Shown in pieces: positions 1 through 16,467 of a DNA stretch of 64,000 bases (within the stretch, counting starts at the first letter, position 1; each line of letters opens with the position of its first letter). The stretch spans positions 70,660,508-70,724,507 of the forward strand of contig NC_080168.1 in NCBI RefSeq assembly GCF_950295315.1, read 5' to 3'. The position numbers were made by a program, and so were the translations under genes. Origin of the DNA: Erinaceus europaeus (Eukaryota; Chordata; Mammalia; Eulipotyphla; Erinaceidae). Under the pieces are notes generated by a model that searched no databases, was not told the DNA's origin, and saw only the letters and a list, made by a program, of their open reading frames with translations.

Positions 1-99
1 TACTACATTGTCAGATATTTTACTTTCTCTTACGTGTAAATCATAGAATAAGAATAATTTATTTATGTCTGCATTCAATAGACAGTGCAATTTGGGGGG

Positions 100-228
100 T
101 TCGCCAGTGTTATCTTGAGGGCTCAGTGCCTGCATGACTCCTATTACCAGTGACCATCATTTTTCTTTCTTTGTGATAGAAGATGAAAGAGAGAAAGAAA
201 GACACCTGCAGCACTGTTCCAGTGCTCT
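100..228 (-). repeat. T1 SINE, 3' part only
   Basis: Read on the minus strand, this has the end of a T1 body (GCAGGTGTCTTTCTTTCTCT), a short variable linker, and the terminal module that other long T1 copies carry (GCAGGCACTGAGCCC). The tRNA-like head is missing; the copy stops where the next SINE begins, so it was probably broken by, or fused to, that SINE. Confidence 0.6.
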
Positions 229-261
229 CCTTTTCTTTTCTTCTTTCTATTTATTTATTTA

Positions 262-507
262 TTTACTTATTTTTGCCATCAGGATTATTGCTGGGTGCCG
301 GGCTCAATGCCAACATTTTTTTCTTTCTATTTTATTTTGCTAAAATAGAAAGAAACTGAGATTGAAGGGGGAAATATAGAAGGAAAGAGAAAGATAAACA
401 CCTGCAAACAAGTTTCCCTGCAGTGGAGAGTGTGGGGCTTGAACCTAGGTCCTCACAAATGGTCATATATGCATTGTGCTGGGTAAACCAACTCCAGCCC
501 ACACACT
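262..507 (-). repeat. T1 tRNA-derived SINE, long form
   Basis: On the minus strand a tRNA-like head with the B box GGTTCAAGCCC is followed by a CTGCAGG body and a CT-rich run. An A-rich linker and a final module, CCCAGCAATAATCCTGATGG, follow. This is the two-module long form described in the findings. Confidence 0.8.
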
Positions 508-754
508 GGAATTCTTACTTCAGAATCTACATCAAGCAGAACCCAGGAACCAGCTAAGACAAGCTTCCTGCCTTGGCTGCCACCCACTAGAATGGGCATC
601 ACTCAGGCACTTATAGCATCTGCAGATGGGTTAGTTGTGAGCACCCAGTAACCAGTGGCTATCAAACCCTTTGTTGATTTTATATTTCTGGTACAATGAT
701 GGGGCAGGCTTGAAGATTTTGGTGTGCCTCGCTGATTAAATATAGATAACTCAT
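508..754. other. Unique sequence, nothing recognised
   Basis: No repeat signature, coding pattern or RNA gene is visible here. It ends at the target site of the first full-length L1. Confidence 0.5.
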
Positions 755-1040
755 CCCTTCTTCGCAATTCTTTTTTTTTTCATTAAAATTCAGTTTTCTT
801 TTTTTTTAATTTCTTTACTGGGGAATTAATGTTTTACATTCAACAGTAAATAAAATAGTTTGTACATGCATAACATTCCCCAGTTTCCCACATAACAATA
901 CAACCCCCACCAGTCAGTCCTCTGTCATCCTTCTTGGACGTGTATTCTCTCCACCCACCCACCCCAGAGACTTTTACTTTGGTGCGGTACGCCAATTCCC
1001 TTTCAGGTTCTACTTGTGTTTTCTTTTCTGATCTTGTTTT

Positions 1041-4846
<3,806 letters not shown>

Positions 4847-4902
4847 TCTTGTAGAGTTTTAGAGTGTTCTGATATATGTCCTATTTATGGTGGTCTGATT
4901 GT

Positions 4903-5880
4903 TTATAGGAGACCTTTCAGGACTTCTTTCAGGGCAGGCTTGGTGATAGTTGATTCCTTCAACTGTTGCTTGTCTGAGAAGGTTTTGATGCCTCCATCTA
5001 GTCTGAATGACAGTCTAGCAGGATATAGTATTCTTGGTTGAAAGCCTTTCTCATTGAGCAATATATATATATATACACACACACATTCTCTTCTGTCCTG
5101 TAGTGTTTGTGTGGAGAAGTCTGCTGCTAATCTTATGGGTTTTCCTCTGTAGGTGACTCTTTGTTTTTCTCTTGCAGCCTTCCGGATCCTTTCTTTATCC
5201 TTATTCCTTTCCATTCTAAATATGATATGTCTTGGTGTCTTTAAGTCCGGGTTAATTCTGTTTGGGACCCCCTGAGCTTCTTGAATCTTTATGTCTTTGA
5301 TGTTGTCTAGACTAGAGAAGTTTTCAGCTATTAAGGCCTGAAGAATGCTTTCTTCCTCTCCCTCTCTGTCTTCCTCTGGTAAGCCAATAATGCGTATATT
5401 GTTTCTTTTGAAGTCATCCCATAGGTCGCTGTTGTTGTTTTCAGTATCTCAATATCTTTTTGAGATCTCTTACTTCTTTTTTAGTTGTCTCTAATTTGCC
5501 CTCAATCTTGCTAATTCTGTCTTTAGCCTCATTGATTCTATTCACTCTCCCCTCTACTGTTTTCTGGAGTTCATTTATTTTGTTACCCTGTTCTGATACT
5601 GTTTTAGCTTGTTCAGCTAGTTGTGTTCTTAGCTCAGCTACTTCAGCTTTCAGCTCTCTAATAACCTTGAGATAATTAGTGTTTTCTTCCAGAGTCTCAT
5701 TTGTTGTTCCTTTATTTCTGATTACAATTCTTTCAAATTCTTTACTCCCTCCTTTGATTATTTCCTTAGCTAATGTTTGGATGTTGAACTCGTTATTTTG
5801 TGCTTCATCCTTTGGGGGGCTTTTAGCTACACTCTTTCCTGGTTCATTTCTCTAATATTTCTTCTTGTTGTTTTAACCAT
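4903..5880 (-). pseudogene. L1 ORF1 (RNA-binding chaperone), broken
   Basis: The start codon complement is at 5878-5880; the frame closes at 4903 after ALKEVLKGLL. The coiled-coil region appears as charged heptad-like sequence (around 5500-5700), the RRM-like centre around KRSNICIIGLPEE is frameshifted, and the C-terminal domain is seen in the 103-residue stretch from 5214 (KDKERIRKAAREKQRVTY, then KPIRLAADFSTQTLQ). Within that domain a run of alternating TG and TA at about 5061-5087 replaces the conserved ...QDVYQV... segment. ORF1p normally coats L1 RNA as trimers; this copy is not functional. Confidence 0.88.
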
Positions 5881-6052
5881 TTTATATATTGTGTTATGAG
5901 TTGCCTGTCTCATTACTTTTCAAATTACTGATCACTATTTCCTGGATTTACTTGTGTCTAAGTAAGGTAATTAAAGGGTTCACAGTGGTGGAAGTTAACA
6001 ATTGTTTTAATAGTATTTTAATCCCTGAGTTGGAGCTCAATGATTTAAAAGG

Positions 6053-6129
6053 CTCTTCCTCTTCTTCTTCTTCTTCTTCTTCTTCTTCTTCTTCTTCTTC
6101 TTCTTCTTCTTCTTCTTCTTCTTCTTCTC
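6053..6129. repeat. (TTC)n microsatellite in L1 5' UTR
   Basis: About 25 uninterrupted TTC units (GAA on the L1 sense strand). The corresponding place in copies 2 and 3 (near 10951 and 29815) has only a short AAGAAAAAGAA-type seed, so the array expanded inside this copy. Confidence 0.95.
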
Positions 6130-6854
6130 TGTAGGCTATGGGAGCCTGAGGGCTTCTAACTATAAGTAGGCTTCTTAACTTAATCACTGACTCCTAACCA
6201 AGAGATAAGGCAGGGTGTGGCAGAGATAGTCCGGGGATTATGCAAAGAGACTTTCACAGCGCCACAGCTATGCCACCAAGTTATAGGTCTTCTCCTGATT
6301 TTCCTGGTTAGATCTCTGTCCACTGAAGTCCCTCCCTGCTTCTGCTCCAGATTCTGGGTGCAGTAGCATTGGAAACTCAGAGTTGCACTTGGTGAGTCTC
6401 TGGGGAGTCCTCTCCTCCCTTCAGCTGTCCCCTTGTTGGTGGAACAGACTGGAGATGGTGTCTCAACTGATAAACTGCCAGACTGTTACCAGTCACTTAA
6501 TCTCTCCCTAGGCTCCTCTCTGTCACCAGCCACACGTGTTTGCACTCACCTGTGATTTGGTGGGTTCCTGTAGTCATTCAAGTCCTGTCTTGTTTCGGTC
6601 CCAGGTGGTCTCCTTTGGTATTCCTAGATGATCCAGGAGAGGAGAAGAGAGGAGAGGAGAGGAGAGGAGAGAAAGAGATCTGCTGCTGCTCATAGCCCTT
6701 CCCCCCCTTCTTCCCAATTCTTTCCTTACATTCTTGAACTTTTCTCTAGTCTGAGCCATAATAGTATAGTATAACTACACCAGCCTTATCACTCACCTGG
6801 CCAAGTCTTTATCCAAGCCCCAATCATACTGGGGGGATTTAATGCTGTACTGTC

Positions 6855-6855
<1 letters not shown>

Positions 6856-6896
<41 letters not shown>

Positions 6897-6901
6897 CTTT
6901 C
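6856..6901. repeat. (TTTC)n microsatellite
   Basis: A run of about ten TTTC units with CTAT at its left edge. Confidence 0.9.
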
Positions 6902-6957
6902 TAAAAAAGTCATTCCAGAGAGGTTAAGTACAGGCAACAACAAATAATAATAATAAG

Positions 6958-7099
6958 TAGGATTGGGGAGACAGCACAGTAATTGTACAAAAGGACATTC
7001 ATGCCTGAGGCTCTGAGGTTCCAGGTTCAGTCCTCCATACCACCACAATCCATAGCTGAACAGTGCTCTAGTTAAATAAATAGTAAGGGCAGCTAAACT

Positions 7100-7127
<28 letters not shown>
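6958..7127 (+). repeat. T2 tRNA-derived SINE with long A tail
   Basis: T2 signature: CATTCATGCCTGAGGCTC, B box AGGTTCAGTCC, then ACCACCACAATCCATAGC and CAGTGCTCT. The tail is about 27 A residues from 7100, which suggests a relatively young insertion. Confidence 0.85.
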
Positions 7128-7130
<3 letters not shown>

Positions 7131-7535
7131 TCCCACCACAGAATGCCTGAAGCTAGAAGTTCCATTTTTGAGGCCAGGAATCAAGTAGAAAAAAAAGAAA
7201 AAAAAAAACAGCAAGAAAGTGAGGATGGGGGTGGAGAGAAGATGGAGAAAGAAAGAGGAGGAAGAGATGGAGGAGAGAGAAGATAATGCAAAAGCAATAT
7301 GGGGCAGCCTGAGGCCCTGTTCCAACCATTGACAGTTTTTAAAAATGACACAGTAGCAGCCAGGGTACTAGAGTACTAGTAGCTAGGCACCAAAAGGTAG
7401 CCAGGATGATTCTCTCCACAGATGCTCAGTAAGACTTTCACATAAGATGGTGAGAGATGGCAATGTCTCTCCCTGACAGAAGTTAAAGTATAACAGGAGC
7501 ACTTCAAGAGGTTCCCGTGCTTTCAGGAGACATTC

Positions 7536-7539
<4 letters not shown>

Positions 7540-7572
<33 letters not shown>

Positions 7573-7700
7573 TCCCTCTCCCTCTCCCTCTCTTTCTCTT
7601 CCGCTCTCTCCTCTCTCCCTCTCTCTCTCTTCCTCTCTCCCTCTCCCTCTCTCTCTCTTCCTCTCTCCCTCTCTCTCTCCTCTCTCTCTCCTCTCTCTCT
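7540..7700. repeat. (CT)n low-complexity tract
   Basis: About 160 bp of CT, CCCTCT and CTTCC mixtures with almost no A or G. It abuts a minus-strand SINE. Confidence 0.9.
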
Positions 7701-7704
7701 TATC

Positions 7705-7938
7705 CCTTCTTCCACCAGGGTTATCTCTAGGGCTTGATGCCTGCAGGTTATCAATACCATTTTCTGGCAGTCATTTTTTATAGTGGGTAAGAGACAACGA
7801 GTGAAGGAAAAAGAGACAGAGAGGAGGAAAGACAGCTGCAGCATATTCCACCTATAGGTGGGGTCTAGGGACTTGAACCCAAGTCCTTATTCATCTTAGA
7901 GTGTGTGTTTTACCAGGTTTGCCACTACCCAGTCCTTT
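7705..7938 (-). repeat. T1 tRNA-derived SINE
   Basis: The minus strand reads CTGGGTAGTGGC, then B box GGTTCAAGTCCC, CTGCAG body and CT-rich part. The end of the terminal module (GCCCTAGAGATAACCCTGG) marks the long form. Confidence 0.8.
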
Positions 7939-9324
7939 AGTGGACTCTATCTCACAGTATGTGGCCAATATGCTGATGTCCCAGTGCATTTCAGGTTGAA
8001 CCTTGGCATTCACAAGATGGTTCAGAGCCCAAGCCCAAAATTACACAGCTCTCCTGGCTTAGGTTTTGAATACAGAGGACTAGCCCTTGGGTGGGGTGAT
8101 GGCTGTGTATGGTGTGGGTGGGGTGGTACTTTTCTGGCCCTTTTCAAGTCCCACTACCTAGGGTGGCCTTGTACTACCATCACTTTTCAGCTTTCTCGAC
8201 CCAGGCCTGGATGGCATTCAAACCCTCCCTCACAAGCCAGTCCCAGAACCAATTCTGGCACTTGAGGCCATTTCTAAATGAGAAATGGAAGGTCCGGCCA
8301 ACTTCAGGGCAACCTGAAGCATTCCACTCCAGTTACAGCCCTCTCATCCAACAGCCAGACTGGTAGGGGGAGTACCCCAGGCCTGTAAAGTGGTTTGTCC
8401 ATTAAAAGCATTCTCAGATCAACAAACACCTGGCCTTGTAAACACTCTGTCCTTTGCAGATGTAAATAGGCTCAAGGTGCATGAAAGAGACACACTAGCT
8501 TCCGGTTGGGCATGCTGTTAATGCCTGTGGATTCTTTCCTCCCCAGAGTTCTCACGTACCCCTCATTTCAACCAGGGTGCACAAGAAGGGGTGGGTGGGG
8601 GAATTCTGTTTACTCGCACACCCAGGGTTACTGCTTAACCAAGCCGTGCTCAGCATGTCAGATAAGAGGCCAGAAAGTAAGAAATGGGATTTTTTTTTCC
8701 CTGATGAAAGTTAGCAATTAACTTAGAAATAAGTGTTGTGGTGGTCTGGGCTGATTGGTGGAAGGTTCTAAAGGTGGCACTCACCTTCCACTCACCCCTA
8801 TGTCTACAACTTGCAAAGTTTCTGAAGGAAAGACTCAAGGAAATGAACTACCATGGTTTAGCGGGTAAAGGAAGCCAGTGGAAAATCAGGTGGAGTTAAA
8901 AAAAAAAATGGTTCTCTTGTTGGAATGAGGGAGGTATGTGAAAGTCAGGGAGAAGATGGCATAAATTTCTCATGGTGCTGCAGAGCCAGGGGAAGGCAGA
9001 CTCTTCTCTCTGTTTTAACAGATAAAAAAAGCAACTCACACTGTACTGGGAGCTGAGGTCCATTCTCTAGATGGAGCAGCACTCTATTTCCCTGTATGAA
9101 AAATTAGAGACACCAAGACAAGGACAGTCTTTCAAATGCTCACTTCAGGCTGTATAGCATTATTATGCCCACACTGCACAAGACTTAGTCCTACACAGTA
9201 ACCTGTTAAGAGGTCAGATCTCTTATTAAGTGAAGTAAGCAATGGAGATGGGTATTCTAAAGGGAGGAGACTGAGAGGGCAAAATTCTTGTCTGCTTATG
9301 TTTTCTTTTTCTTTTCTTTTTTAG
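7939..9324. other. Unique non-repetitive stretch
   Basis: About 1.4 kb without SINE or L1 signatures. Short open frames exist (for example 7903-8265, 120 codons) but show no recognisable domain, no splice context and no low-complexity-free conservation that I can judge. Treated as intergenic or intronic DNA. Confidence 0.45.
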
Positions 9325-9329
9325 ACAGA

Positions 9330-9356
9330 GCAAGAACCAGACAGACAGACAGACAG

Positions 9357-9399
<43 letters not shown>

Positions 9400-9470
9400 A
9401 CAGCACCAAAACTTCCTTCAGTGGCGTGGGGGCAAGGTAAGCTATAAACTCAATATTTTGCCAGCTCACA
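9330..9470 (-). repeat. T3 SINE with CAGA/GA microsatellite
   Basis: The minus strand contains GCCCCCACGCCACTGAAGG and TTTTGGTGCTGTAG, typical of T3, followed by a (CT)n(GT)n(CTGT)n tail, seen on the plus strand as (CAGA)n(CA)n(GA)n at 9340-9396. Confidence 0.65.
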
Positions 9471-9623
9471 TGTTTTTCTTCTTAGCTACCATGAAGGTCT
9501 GGATATCACATACAATGATAGTAAGTAACATAAGTTAGGAAAGAGCAGTAGGCAGTGCATCAGATCATCTTAACCAAGCCTCCAAAAGACCTATAAATTC
9601 ACTCATTTCAAAGGGGGTTAGGT

Positions 9624-9746
9624 GGGAGTGGGTGAGATAGCACAGTGGTTCTGCAGAAGACCCTCCTCATTCCTGAGGCCCAGGTTCAGTCATCTGCAAC
9701 ATCATAAGCCAGAGCTGAGCAGTGCTCTGGTTAAAAACAACTGTAA
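9624..9746 (+). repeat. T2 tRNA-derived SINE
   Basis: Contains ATAGCACAGTGGTTCTGCA, CCTGAGGCCCAGGTTCAGTC and CATAAGCCAGAGCTGAGCAG, the full T2 order. It is followed immediately by another T2 in the same orientation. Confidence 0.85.
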
Positions 9747-9755
9747 TAAATGCCG

Positions 9756-9905
9756 TTCCGGTGGGAGTATAGCATAACGGTTATGCAAAGAGACTTTCAT
9801 GCCTGAGGTACTGAAGTCTCAGGTTCAATCCCCCACACCACCATAAGCCAGAGCTGAGCAGCACTTTGGTAAAATAAATAAATAAATAAGTAAATAAATA
9901 AATGC
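9756..9905 (+). repeat. T2 tRNA-derived SINE
   Basis: A near-complete T2: ATAACGGTTATGCAAAGAGA, CATGCCTGAGG, B box AGGTTCAATCCC, CCATAAGCCAGAGC. The tail is (AAAT)n from about 9872. Confidence 0.88.
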
Positions 9906-9974
9906 TGTTCCAGGCTATGAATTGGAGCCTCAATTATGTGCAATACTATTGAGTGACCTCCTGGGTCAAGTTTT

Positions 9975-10130
9975 TGTCTTTTTTCTTTTTTTTTTTTAAA
10001 TTACAAGTATATGCAGAGACACAGGGGAAGGGCAAAGCAGCACAGCACTGCTCCACCATCCATGGGCTTCAGCTGGTGCTCCTATGAAGCTTTTAGAGCA
10101 GGAGCATGGGGCTTCAAGCAAATTAAGGAG
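9975..10130 (-). repeat. Decayed SINE, probably T1
   Basis: A T-rich left end, GGGCTTCAAGC near 10110 and CAGCACTGCTCCACCATCC resemble a reversed T1 body, but much has decayed. Low-confidence assignment. Confidence 0.4.
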
Positions 10131-11061
10131 GACTCTCAAGAGCACTACCCCAAGAGGGACATTTTAAAATGCAGTTTTTGTAAGCTTGGTTTGAAGTCTA
10201 AGCAAGTTTCACATTCCGACTCAGAATCTTCCCGATGTGCTGTGAGTAACAGTCCAAGGGCACACGAAAGACCCATGAAGGGACAGTTCACATTGACCCT
10301 ACACCGATTATCTGATGACAAAGGTTGCCAAGAACCCACTCTTTTTTTCTCTCCCTAAATACACCCTCATGGACTTCTAGAGGCGGGGATACAGAGCAGC
10401 AGCAGCTGCTCTTCTCTTCTCCACTCTCCTCTCTCTGGTCAACTAGGAATACTAAAGGAGACCACCTGGGACCGCAACAAAACAGGACTAGAGCGACCTT
10501 AGGAACCTACCAAATCACTGGTGAGTGCAAACACATGTGGCTTGTGGACAGAGAGGAGCCTATGGAGACATTAAGTGGCTGGTAACAGTCCAGTAGTTTA
10601 TCAGTTGAGACACCACCTCCAGTCTGTTTCACTAACAAAAAGATGACTGAAGGGAGGAGAGGACTCCCCTAAGACTCACCAAATGAACCTGAGTCTCCAC
10701 TGCTACTGCCCTCAGAAGTTGGAGCAGCCGGGGGGAGGCCCTGTGCTGACACCAGAGAACAGAGAACTAACCAGAAAACTCAGGAGAAGATCTATGCCTC
10801 CGTGGCCAAGCAGTGGAGCTGTGAGAATCTCTTTGCATAACCACTGGATTATCTCTGCCCCAACCTGCTTTATCTCTTGGTCAGCAGTCAGTGATTAAGC
10901 TAAGAAGCCTACTTATAGTTTAAAAACCCTCAGTCTCCCATAGCCTACAGGAAAGAAAAAGAACCATTTAATTACCTTACATAGATACAACTCAATCCAG
11001 GCAAGAGTGATCAGTAATTTGAAAAGTACTGAGAGAGAGACCTCACAACATACTATATAAA

Positions 11062-12045
11062 ATGATTAAACCAGCAAGAAGAAAGAAATATTAGAGAAAT
11101 GAACCAGGACAAGAATCCAGCTAAAAGCTACCCAAAGGTTGAAGCACAGAATAATGAGGTCAACATCCAAATGCTAGTTAATCACAGGAGGCAGTAAAGA
11201 GTTTGAAAGAATTGTCATAAGAATCGCAGAAACAACAAATGAGACTCTGGAAGAAAACACTAATTTTATCAAGGTGATTAGAGAGCTGAAAGCTGAAATA
11301 GCTGAGCTAAGAACACAACTAGCTGAACAAGCTAAAACAGTATCAGAACAGGGTAACAAAATAGATGAACTCCAGAAAACAGCAGAGGGGAGAGAGAACA
11401 GAATCAATGAGGCTAAAGACAGAATTAGCAAGATCAAGGACAAATTAGAGACAACTAAAAAATTAGTAAGAGATCTCAAAAAGATATTGAGATACTGAAA
11501 ACAACAACAGATACCTATGGGATGGCTTCAAAAGAAGTAATATATGCATTATTGGCTTACCAGAGGAAGAAAAAGAGGGAGAGAAAGAAAGTATTCTATA
11601 GGATATAATAGCTGATAACTTCACTACTCTAGACAACATAAAAGGCATAACGGTTCAAGAGGCCCAGAGGGTCTCAAACAGAATTAACCCAGACTTAAAG
11701 ACACCAAGACATATCATATTTAGAATGAAAATGAATAAGGATAAAGAAAGGATCCTGACATTTGCAAGAGAAAAACAGTCACCTATAGAAGAAAACCCAT
11801 AAGATTAGCAGCAGACTTCTCCACATAAACACTACAGGCCAGAAGAGAATAGCAAGATATCTATCAAGTGCTCAATGAGAAAGGCTTTCAACCAAGACTA
11901 CTATATCCTCCTAGACTGTCATTCAGACTAGATGGAGGCATCAAAACCTTCTCAGACAAGCAACAGTTGAAGGAGTCCACTATCACCAAGCCTGCCCTGA
12001 AAGAAGTTCTGAAAGGTCTCCTACAAACAGTAAGACCACCATAAA
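11062..12045 (+). pseudogene. L1 ORF1, broken
   Basis: Starts MIKPARR. A 74-residue coiled-coil stretch is open (11274-11498, heptad-like KAEIAELRTQLAEQAKTVSE). Frameshifts follow in the RRM-like centre. The C-terminal domain can be followed past HIIFRMKMNKDKER and RKPIRLAADFST. A TAG stop sits where most L1s have the Trp of RREW (near 11851); the same stop occurs in copy 3. Confidence 0.87.
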
Positions 12046-12082
12046 TATGCCATAGATCAGAACACTCTAAAACTCTACAATA

Positions 12083-15000
12083 ATGGCATTAAAATATCTT
12101 CAATCTTTGATATCAATTAATGTTAATGGCCTGAATTCACCTATTAAAAGGCACAGAACAAGAAGACAGATCAGAAAACACCACTCAACAGTGTGCTACC
12201 AATAGGAAACCCACCTAATTCAACAAGACAAACAGAGACTCAAAGTGAAAGAATGGAAAGCTATCATACAAGCCAATGGCCCACAAAAAAAGGGCAGGAA
12301 CAGCTATTCTCATATCTGACACGATAGACTTTAAAATAAATAAAATTTAAAAAGATAGGGAAGGGGGAAGGACACTACTTAATGCACAGAGGATCAGTCA
12401 ATCAAGAGGATTATTAACATCTATGCACCCAATGAGAAGCCAACTAAATACATCAAACATCTACTGAAAGAGATACAACAATATATTAACAGCAACACAG
12501 TCATAGTAGGGGACTTTAACACCCCACTCTATCAACTTTAAAGATCTTCCAAGCAGAAAATCAATAAAGACATAAGGGAGCTAAATGAAGAGATAGATAA
12601 ACTAGAACTATTGGACATTTTCAGAGTCATTCATCCCAAGAAACTGGAATACACATTTCACTCAAGTCCACATGGGTCATTCTCAAGGATAGACCATATG
12701 TTAGGCCACAAAAACAGCATCAGCAAATTCAAGAGGAATGAAATCATCCCAAGCATCTTCTCAGACCACAGTGGAATTAAACTAACACTTAACAATCAAC
12801 AAAAGATTAGTAACAGTCCCAAAACGTGGAAGCTCAACAGTACACTTCTTAACAACTTCTGGGTCAAAGAGGAAATAAAGGAAGAAATCAAAATGTTTTG
12901 AGAGTTCAATGAAAATGAAGACACAAGCTCTCAAAATATTTGGGAAACATCTAAGGCAGTACTGAGAGGGAAGTTCATAGCTATACAAGCACACATTAGG
13001 AAGCATGAAAAAGCACAAATAAACAACCTGATTGCACATCTTAAAGACCTAGAAGAAAAAGAACAAAGGAACCCTAAAGTAACCCAAAGGACAGAAATCA
13101 CTAAAGTTAGGGCAGAAATAAATAATATTGAGAATAAGAAAACCATACAAAAGATCAACGAAATTAAATGTTGGTTCTTCGAAAGAGTAAACAAAATCGA
13201 CAAATGTCTAGCCAGACTCACAGAACAAAAAAGGGAGAAGACCCAAATAAACCAGATTGAAAATGAAAGAGGAGATACCACAGAAATTCAACATATCATG
13301 TGAGGCTTCTATGAACAACTATATGCCATCAGCTAGAGAACCTGGAAGAAATGGATGATTTTCTAAATACCTATGAACTTCCAAAATTAAATAAAGAGGA
13401 ACTAGATAATATAAACAGGCCCATCACAGTTAAGGAAATTGAAACAGTTTTCAAAAACCTTCCCAACAATAAAAGTCCTGGACCAGATGGTTTGACAAAT
13501 GAATTCTACAAAACATTCAAGAAGAACTAATACCTCTGCTTTTAAAAGTCTTCCAGAAGATTGAAGACACTGAAATACTCCCTGACAGCTTCTATGAAGC
13601 CAACATCACTCTGATACCAAAAGCAGACAGGGACACAACCAAAAAAGAAAACTACAGACCAATATCTCTGATGAACATAGATGCTAAAATATTGAACAAA
13701 ATTCTAGCCAACCAGATACAGCAGTATATTAAAAAGATTGTTCATCATGACCAAGTGCGGTTTTTCCCAGCAATGCAAGTTTGGTTTAATATACGTAAAT
13801 CAATCAATGTGATCCACCACATCAATAAAAGCAAGACCAAAAACCACATTATCATATTAATACATGCAGAGAAAGCCTTTGACAAAATACAAAATCCCTT
13901 TATGATCAAAACACTACAAAAAATGGAAATAAATGGAAAATACCTGAAGATAGTGGAGTCTATATATAGCAAACCTACAGCCAACATCATACTCAATAGT
14001 GAAAAACTGGAAGCATTTCCCCTCAAATCAGGTACTAGACAGGGATGCCCACTATCACCATTACTATTCAACATAGTGTTGGAAGTTCTTGCCATAGCAA
14101 TCAAGCAGGAGCAAGGAATTAATGGGATACAGATTGGAAGAGAAGAAGTCAAACTCTCCCTATTTGTGGATGACGTGCTAGTATACATAGAAAAACCTAA
14201 GGAATCCTGCAAGAAGCTTTTGGAAATCTTCAGGCAGGTAAGGTGTCAGGCTACAAAATTAACATCCAAAAGTCAGTGGCATTCCTCTATGCAAACACTA
14301 AGTTAGAAGAAATTGAAATCTGGATATCAATTCCTCTTACTATAGCAACATAAACAATAAAATATCCAGGAATAAACCTAACCAAAGAAGTGAAAGACTT
14401 GTATACTTAAATTTATTAATCACTCCTCAAGGAAATTGAAAAAGACACAAAGAAGTGGAAAAATATTCTATGTTCATGGGTTGGAAGAATTAACATCATC
14501 AAAATGAATATACTACCCAGAGCCATCTACAAATTTAATGCTATCCCCATCAAGATCCCAACCACATTTTTTAGGAGAATAGAAAAAATGCTACAAATGT
14601 TTATCTGGAACCAGAAAAGACCTAGAATTGCCAAAAACAGTCTTGAGAAGAACAGAACTGGAGGCATCACACTCCCAGATGTCAAATTGTATTGTAGGGC
14701 CACTGTCATCAAAACTGCTTGGTACTGGAACATGAATAGACACACTGACCAGTGGAATAGAATTGAGAGCCTGAAAGTAACCCCCCACATCTATGGTCAT
14801 CCAATCTTTGACAAAGGTGCCCAGACTATCAAATGAGGAAAGCAGAGTCTCTTCAACAAATAGTGTTGGAAAAAATGGGTTAAAACATGCAGAAGAATGA
14901 AACTAAACCACTATATTTCATCAGATCCAAAAGTACATTCCAAGTGGATCAAGGACTTGTATGTTAGACCACAAACCATCAGATACTTAAAGGAAAATAT

Positions 15001-15888
15001 TCGCAGAACTCTTTTCCACATAAATTTTAAAGACATCTTCAATGAAACTAAGCCAATTACAAAGAAGAATAAGGCAAGCATAAACCTATGAGACTACATC
15101 TAATTAAAAAGCTTCTGCACAGCAAAAGAAACCACTGCCCAAACCAAGAGACCCCTCACAGAATGGGAGAAGATCTTTACATTCCATACATCAAACAAGA
15201 GTTTAATAACCAACATATATAAAGAGTTTGCCAAACTCAACAACTAGACAACAAATAACCCCATCCAAAAATGGGGGGAGGACATGGACAGAATATTCAC
15301 CACAGAAGAGATCCAAAAGGCCAAGAAACACATGAAAAAATGCTCCAAGTCTTTGATTGTCAGAGAAATGCAAATATAGACAACAATGAGATACCACTTC
15401 ACTCCTGTGAGAATGTTATACATCAGAAAAGGTAACAGCAACAAATGCTGGAGAGCTTGTGGGGTCAAGGGAACCCTCCTGCACTGCTGATGGGAATGTC
15501 AATTGGTCCAAACTCTGTGGAGAACAGTCTGGAGAATTCTCAGAAGGCTCGAAATGGACCTACCCTATGACCCTGCAATTCCTCTCCTGGGGATATATCC
15601 TAAGGAACCCAACACACCCATCCAAACAGATCTGTGTACACATATATTCTTAGCAGTACAATTTTTAATAGCCAAAACCTGGAAGCAACCCAGGTTTCCA
15701 ACAACAGATGAGTGGCTTAGCAAGTTGTGGTATATATACACAATGCAATACTACTCAGCTATAAAAAAATGGTGACTTCACTATTTTCAGTCGATCTTGG
15801 AGGGGCCTTGAAAAATTCATGTTAAAAGTGAAATAAGGCAGAAACAGAAGGATGAATATGGATGATCTCACTCTCAGGCAGAAATTGA
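12083..15888 (+). pseudogene. L1 ORF2, broken
   Basis: Begins MALKYLQSLISINVNGL. The endonuclease has a stop immediately before ETH of the QETH motif. The SDHSG region is readable at 12611-12901. The reverse transcriptase core is open for 211 codons (13671-14306) and shows [11 protein letters not shown] and FVDD (usual FADD). Motif A at codon 65 of this stretch (13863-13865) is His in place of the catalytic Asp. Upstream lie TGA at 13301-13303 and one-base deletions near 13325-13336 and 13516-13530. All four lesions are shared with copy 1. Confidence 0.9.
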
Positions 15889-16139
15889 AAAACAAATCAG
15901 AAGAGAAAACACAAGTAGAACCTGAACTGGAATTGGCGTATTCACCAAAGTAAAAGACTTTGGGGTGGGTTGGGGGGAGAATACAGGTCTAAAAAAGATG
16001 ACAGAGGACGTAGTGGGAGTTGTATTGTTATATGGAAAACTGAGAAATGTTATGCATGTACAAACTATTGTATTTACTGTCAAATGTAAAACATTAATTT
16101 CCCAATAAAAACTTTAATAAATAGATAAATATACCCTCA

Positions 16140-16467
16140 CATCCTCAATCCCTCTGCACCCTACCCTCTCTAGGGTTCTGGGGATGGGAGGGGGGGCATC
16201 AGGAATTAAGCTATTTAGGAACATGGAGAAGATAACCTTATGGAAATTTATCTTTTTTGAATCCAAGAATAATTTTTTATTATTGATTTTTTTCACCACT
16301 TCCATCACCAAAGAAAGGTCTGTGTCCCCATCCTCACCCCCATAGATAACCACTATAGTTCTCCCACAGCCTTAGATAAGATTGACATTTTGTTTTGTTT
16401 TTTTTCACATTCGTATAATTAATCCACTCATATTCGGCATATGGGTGAATTTATCTTAAGCAACATC
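16140..16467. other. Unclassified sequence beside L1
   Basis: AT-rich with T-runs and a CACCCCCATAGATAACCACT block. The minus-strand reading resembles the kind of purine-rich 3' end seen in L1s, but I cannot match it to either L1 type here. Confidence 0.3.

Larger units (their letters stand above)
10370..16125 (+). mobile_element. Full-length L1-S copy 2
   Basis: A complete plus-strand L1: 5' UTR 10370-11061, ORF1 11062-12045, ORF2 12083-15888, a 3' UTR of about 240 bp, and an A-rich end (AATAAAAACTTTAATAAATA). The flanking TSD is 14 bp with one mismatch: TAAATACACCCTCA at 10356-10369 and TAAATATACCCTCA at 16126-16139. It is the same subfamily as copy 1 but in the opposite orientation, with a different target site, so it is a separate insertion. 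Both ORFs are disrupted. Confidence 0.93.

Noticed and set aside
5889..6187. Poly-Ser and poly-Glu open frames
   Set aside because: Produced by the TTC microsatellite inside the L1 5' UTR.
13671..14306. Intact reverse transcriptase gene
   Set aside because: It is the middle of L1 ORF2, with frameshifts on both sides and the motif-A Asp changed to His.
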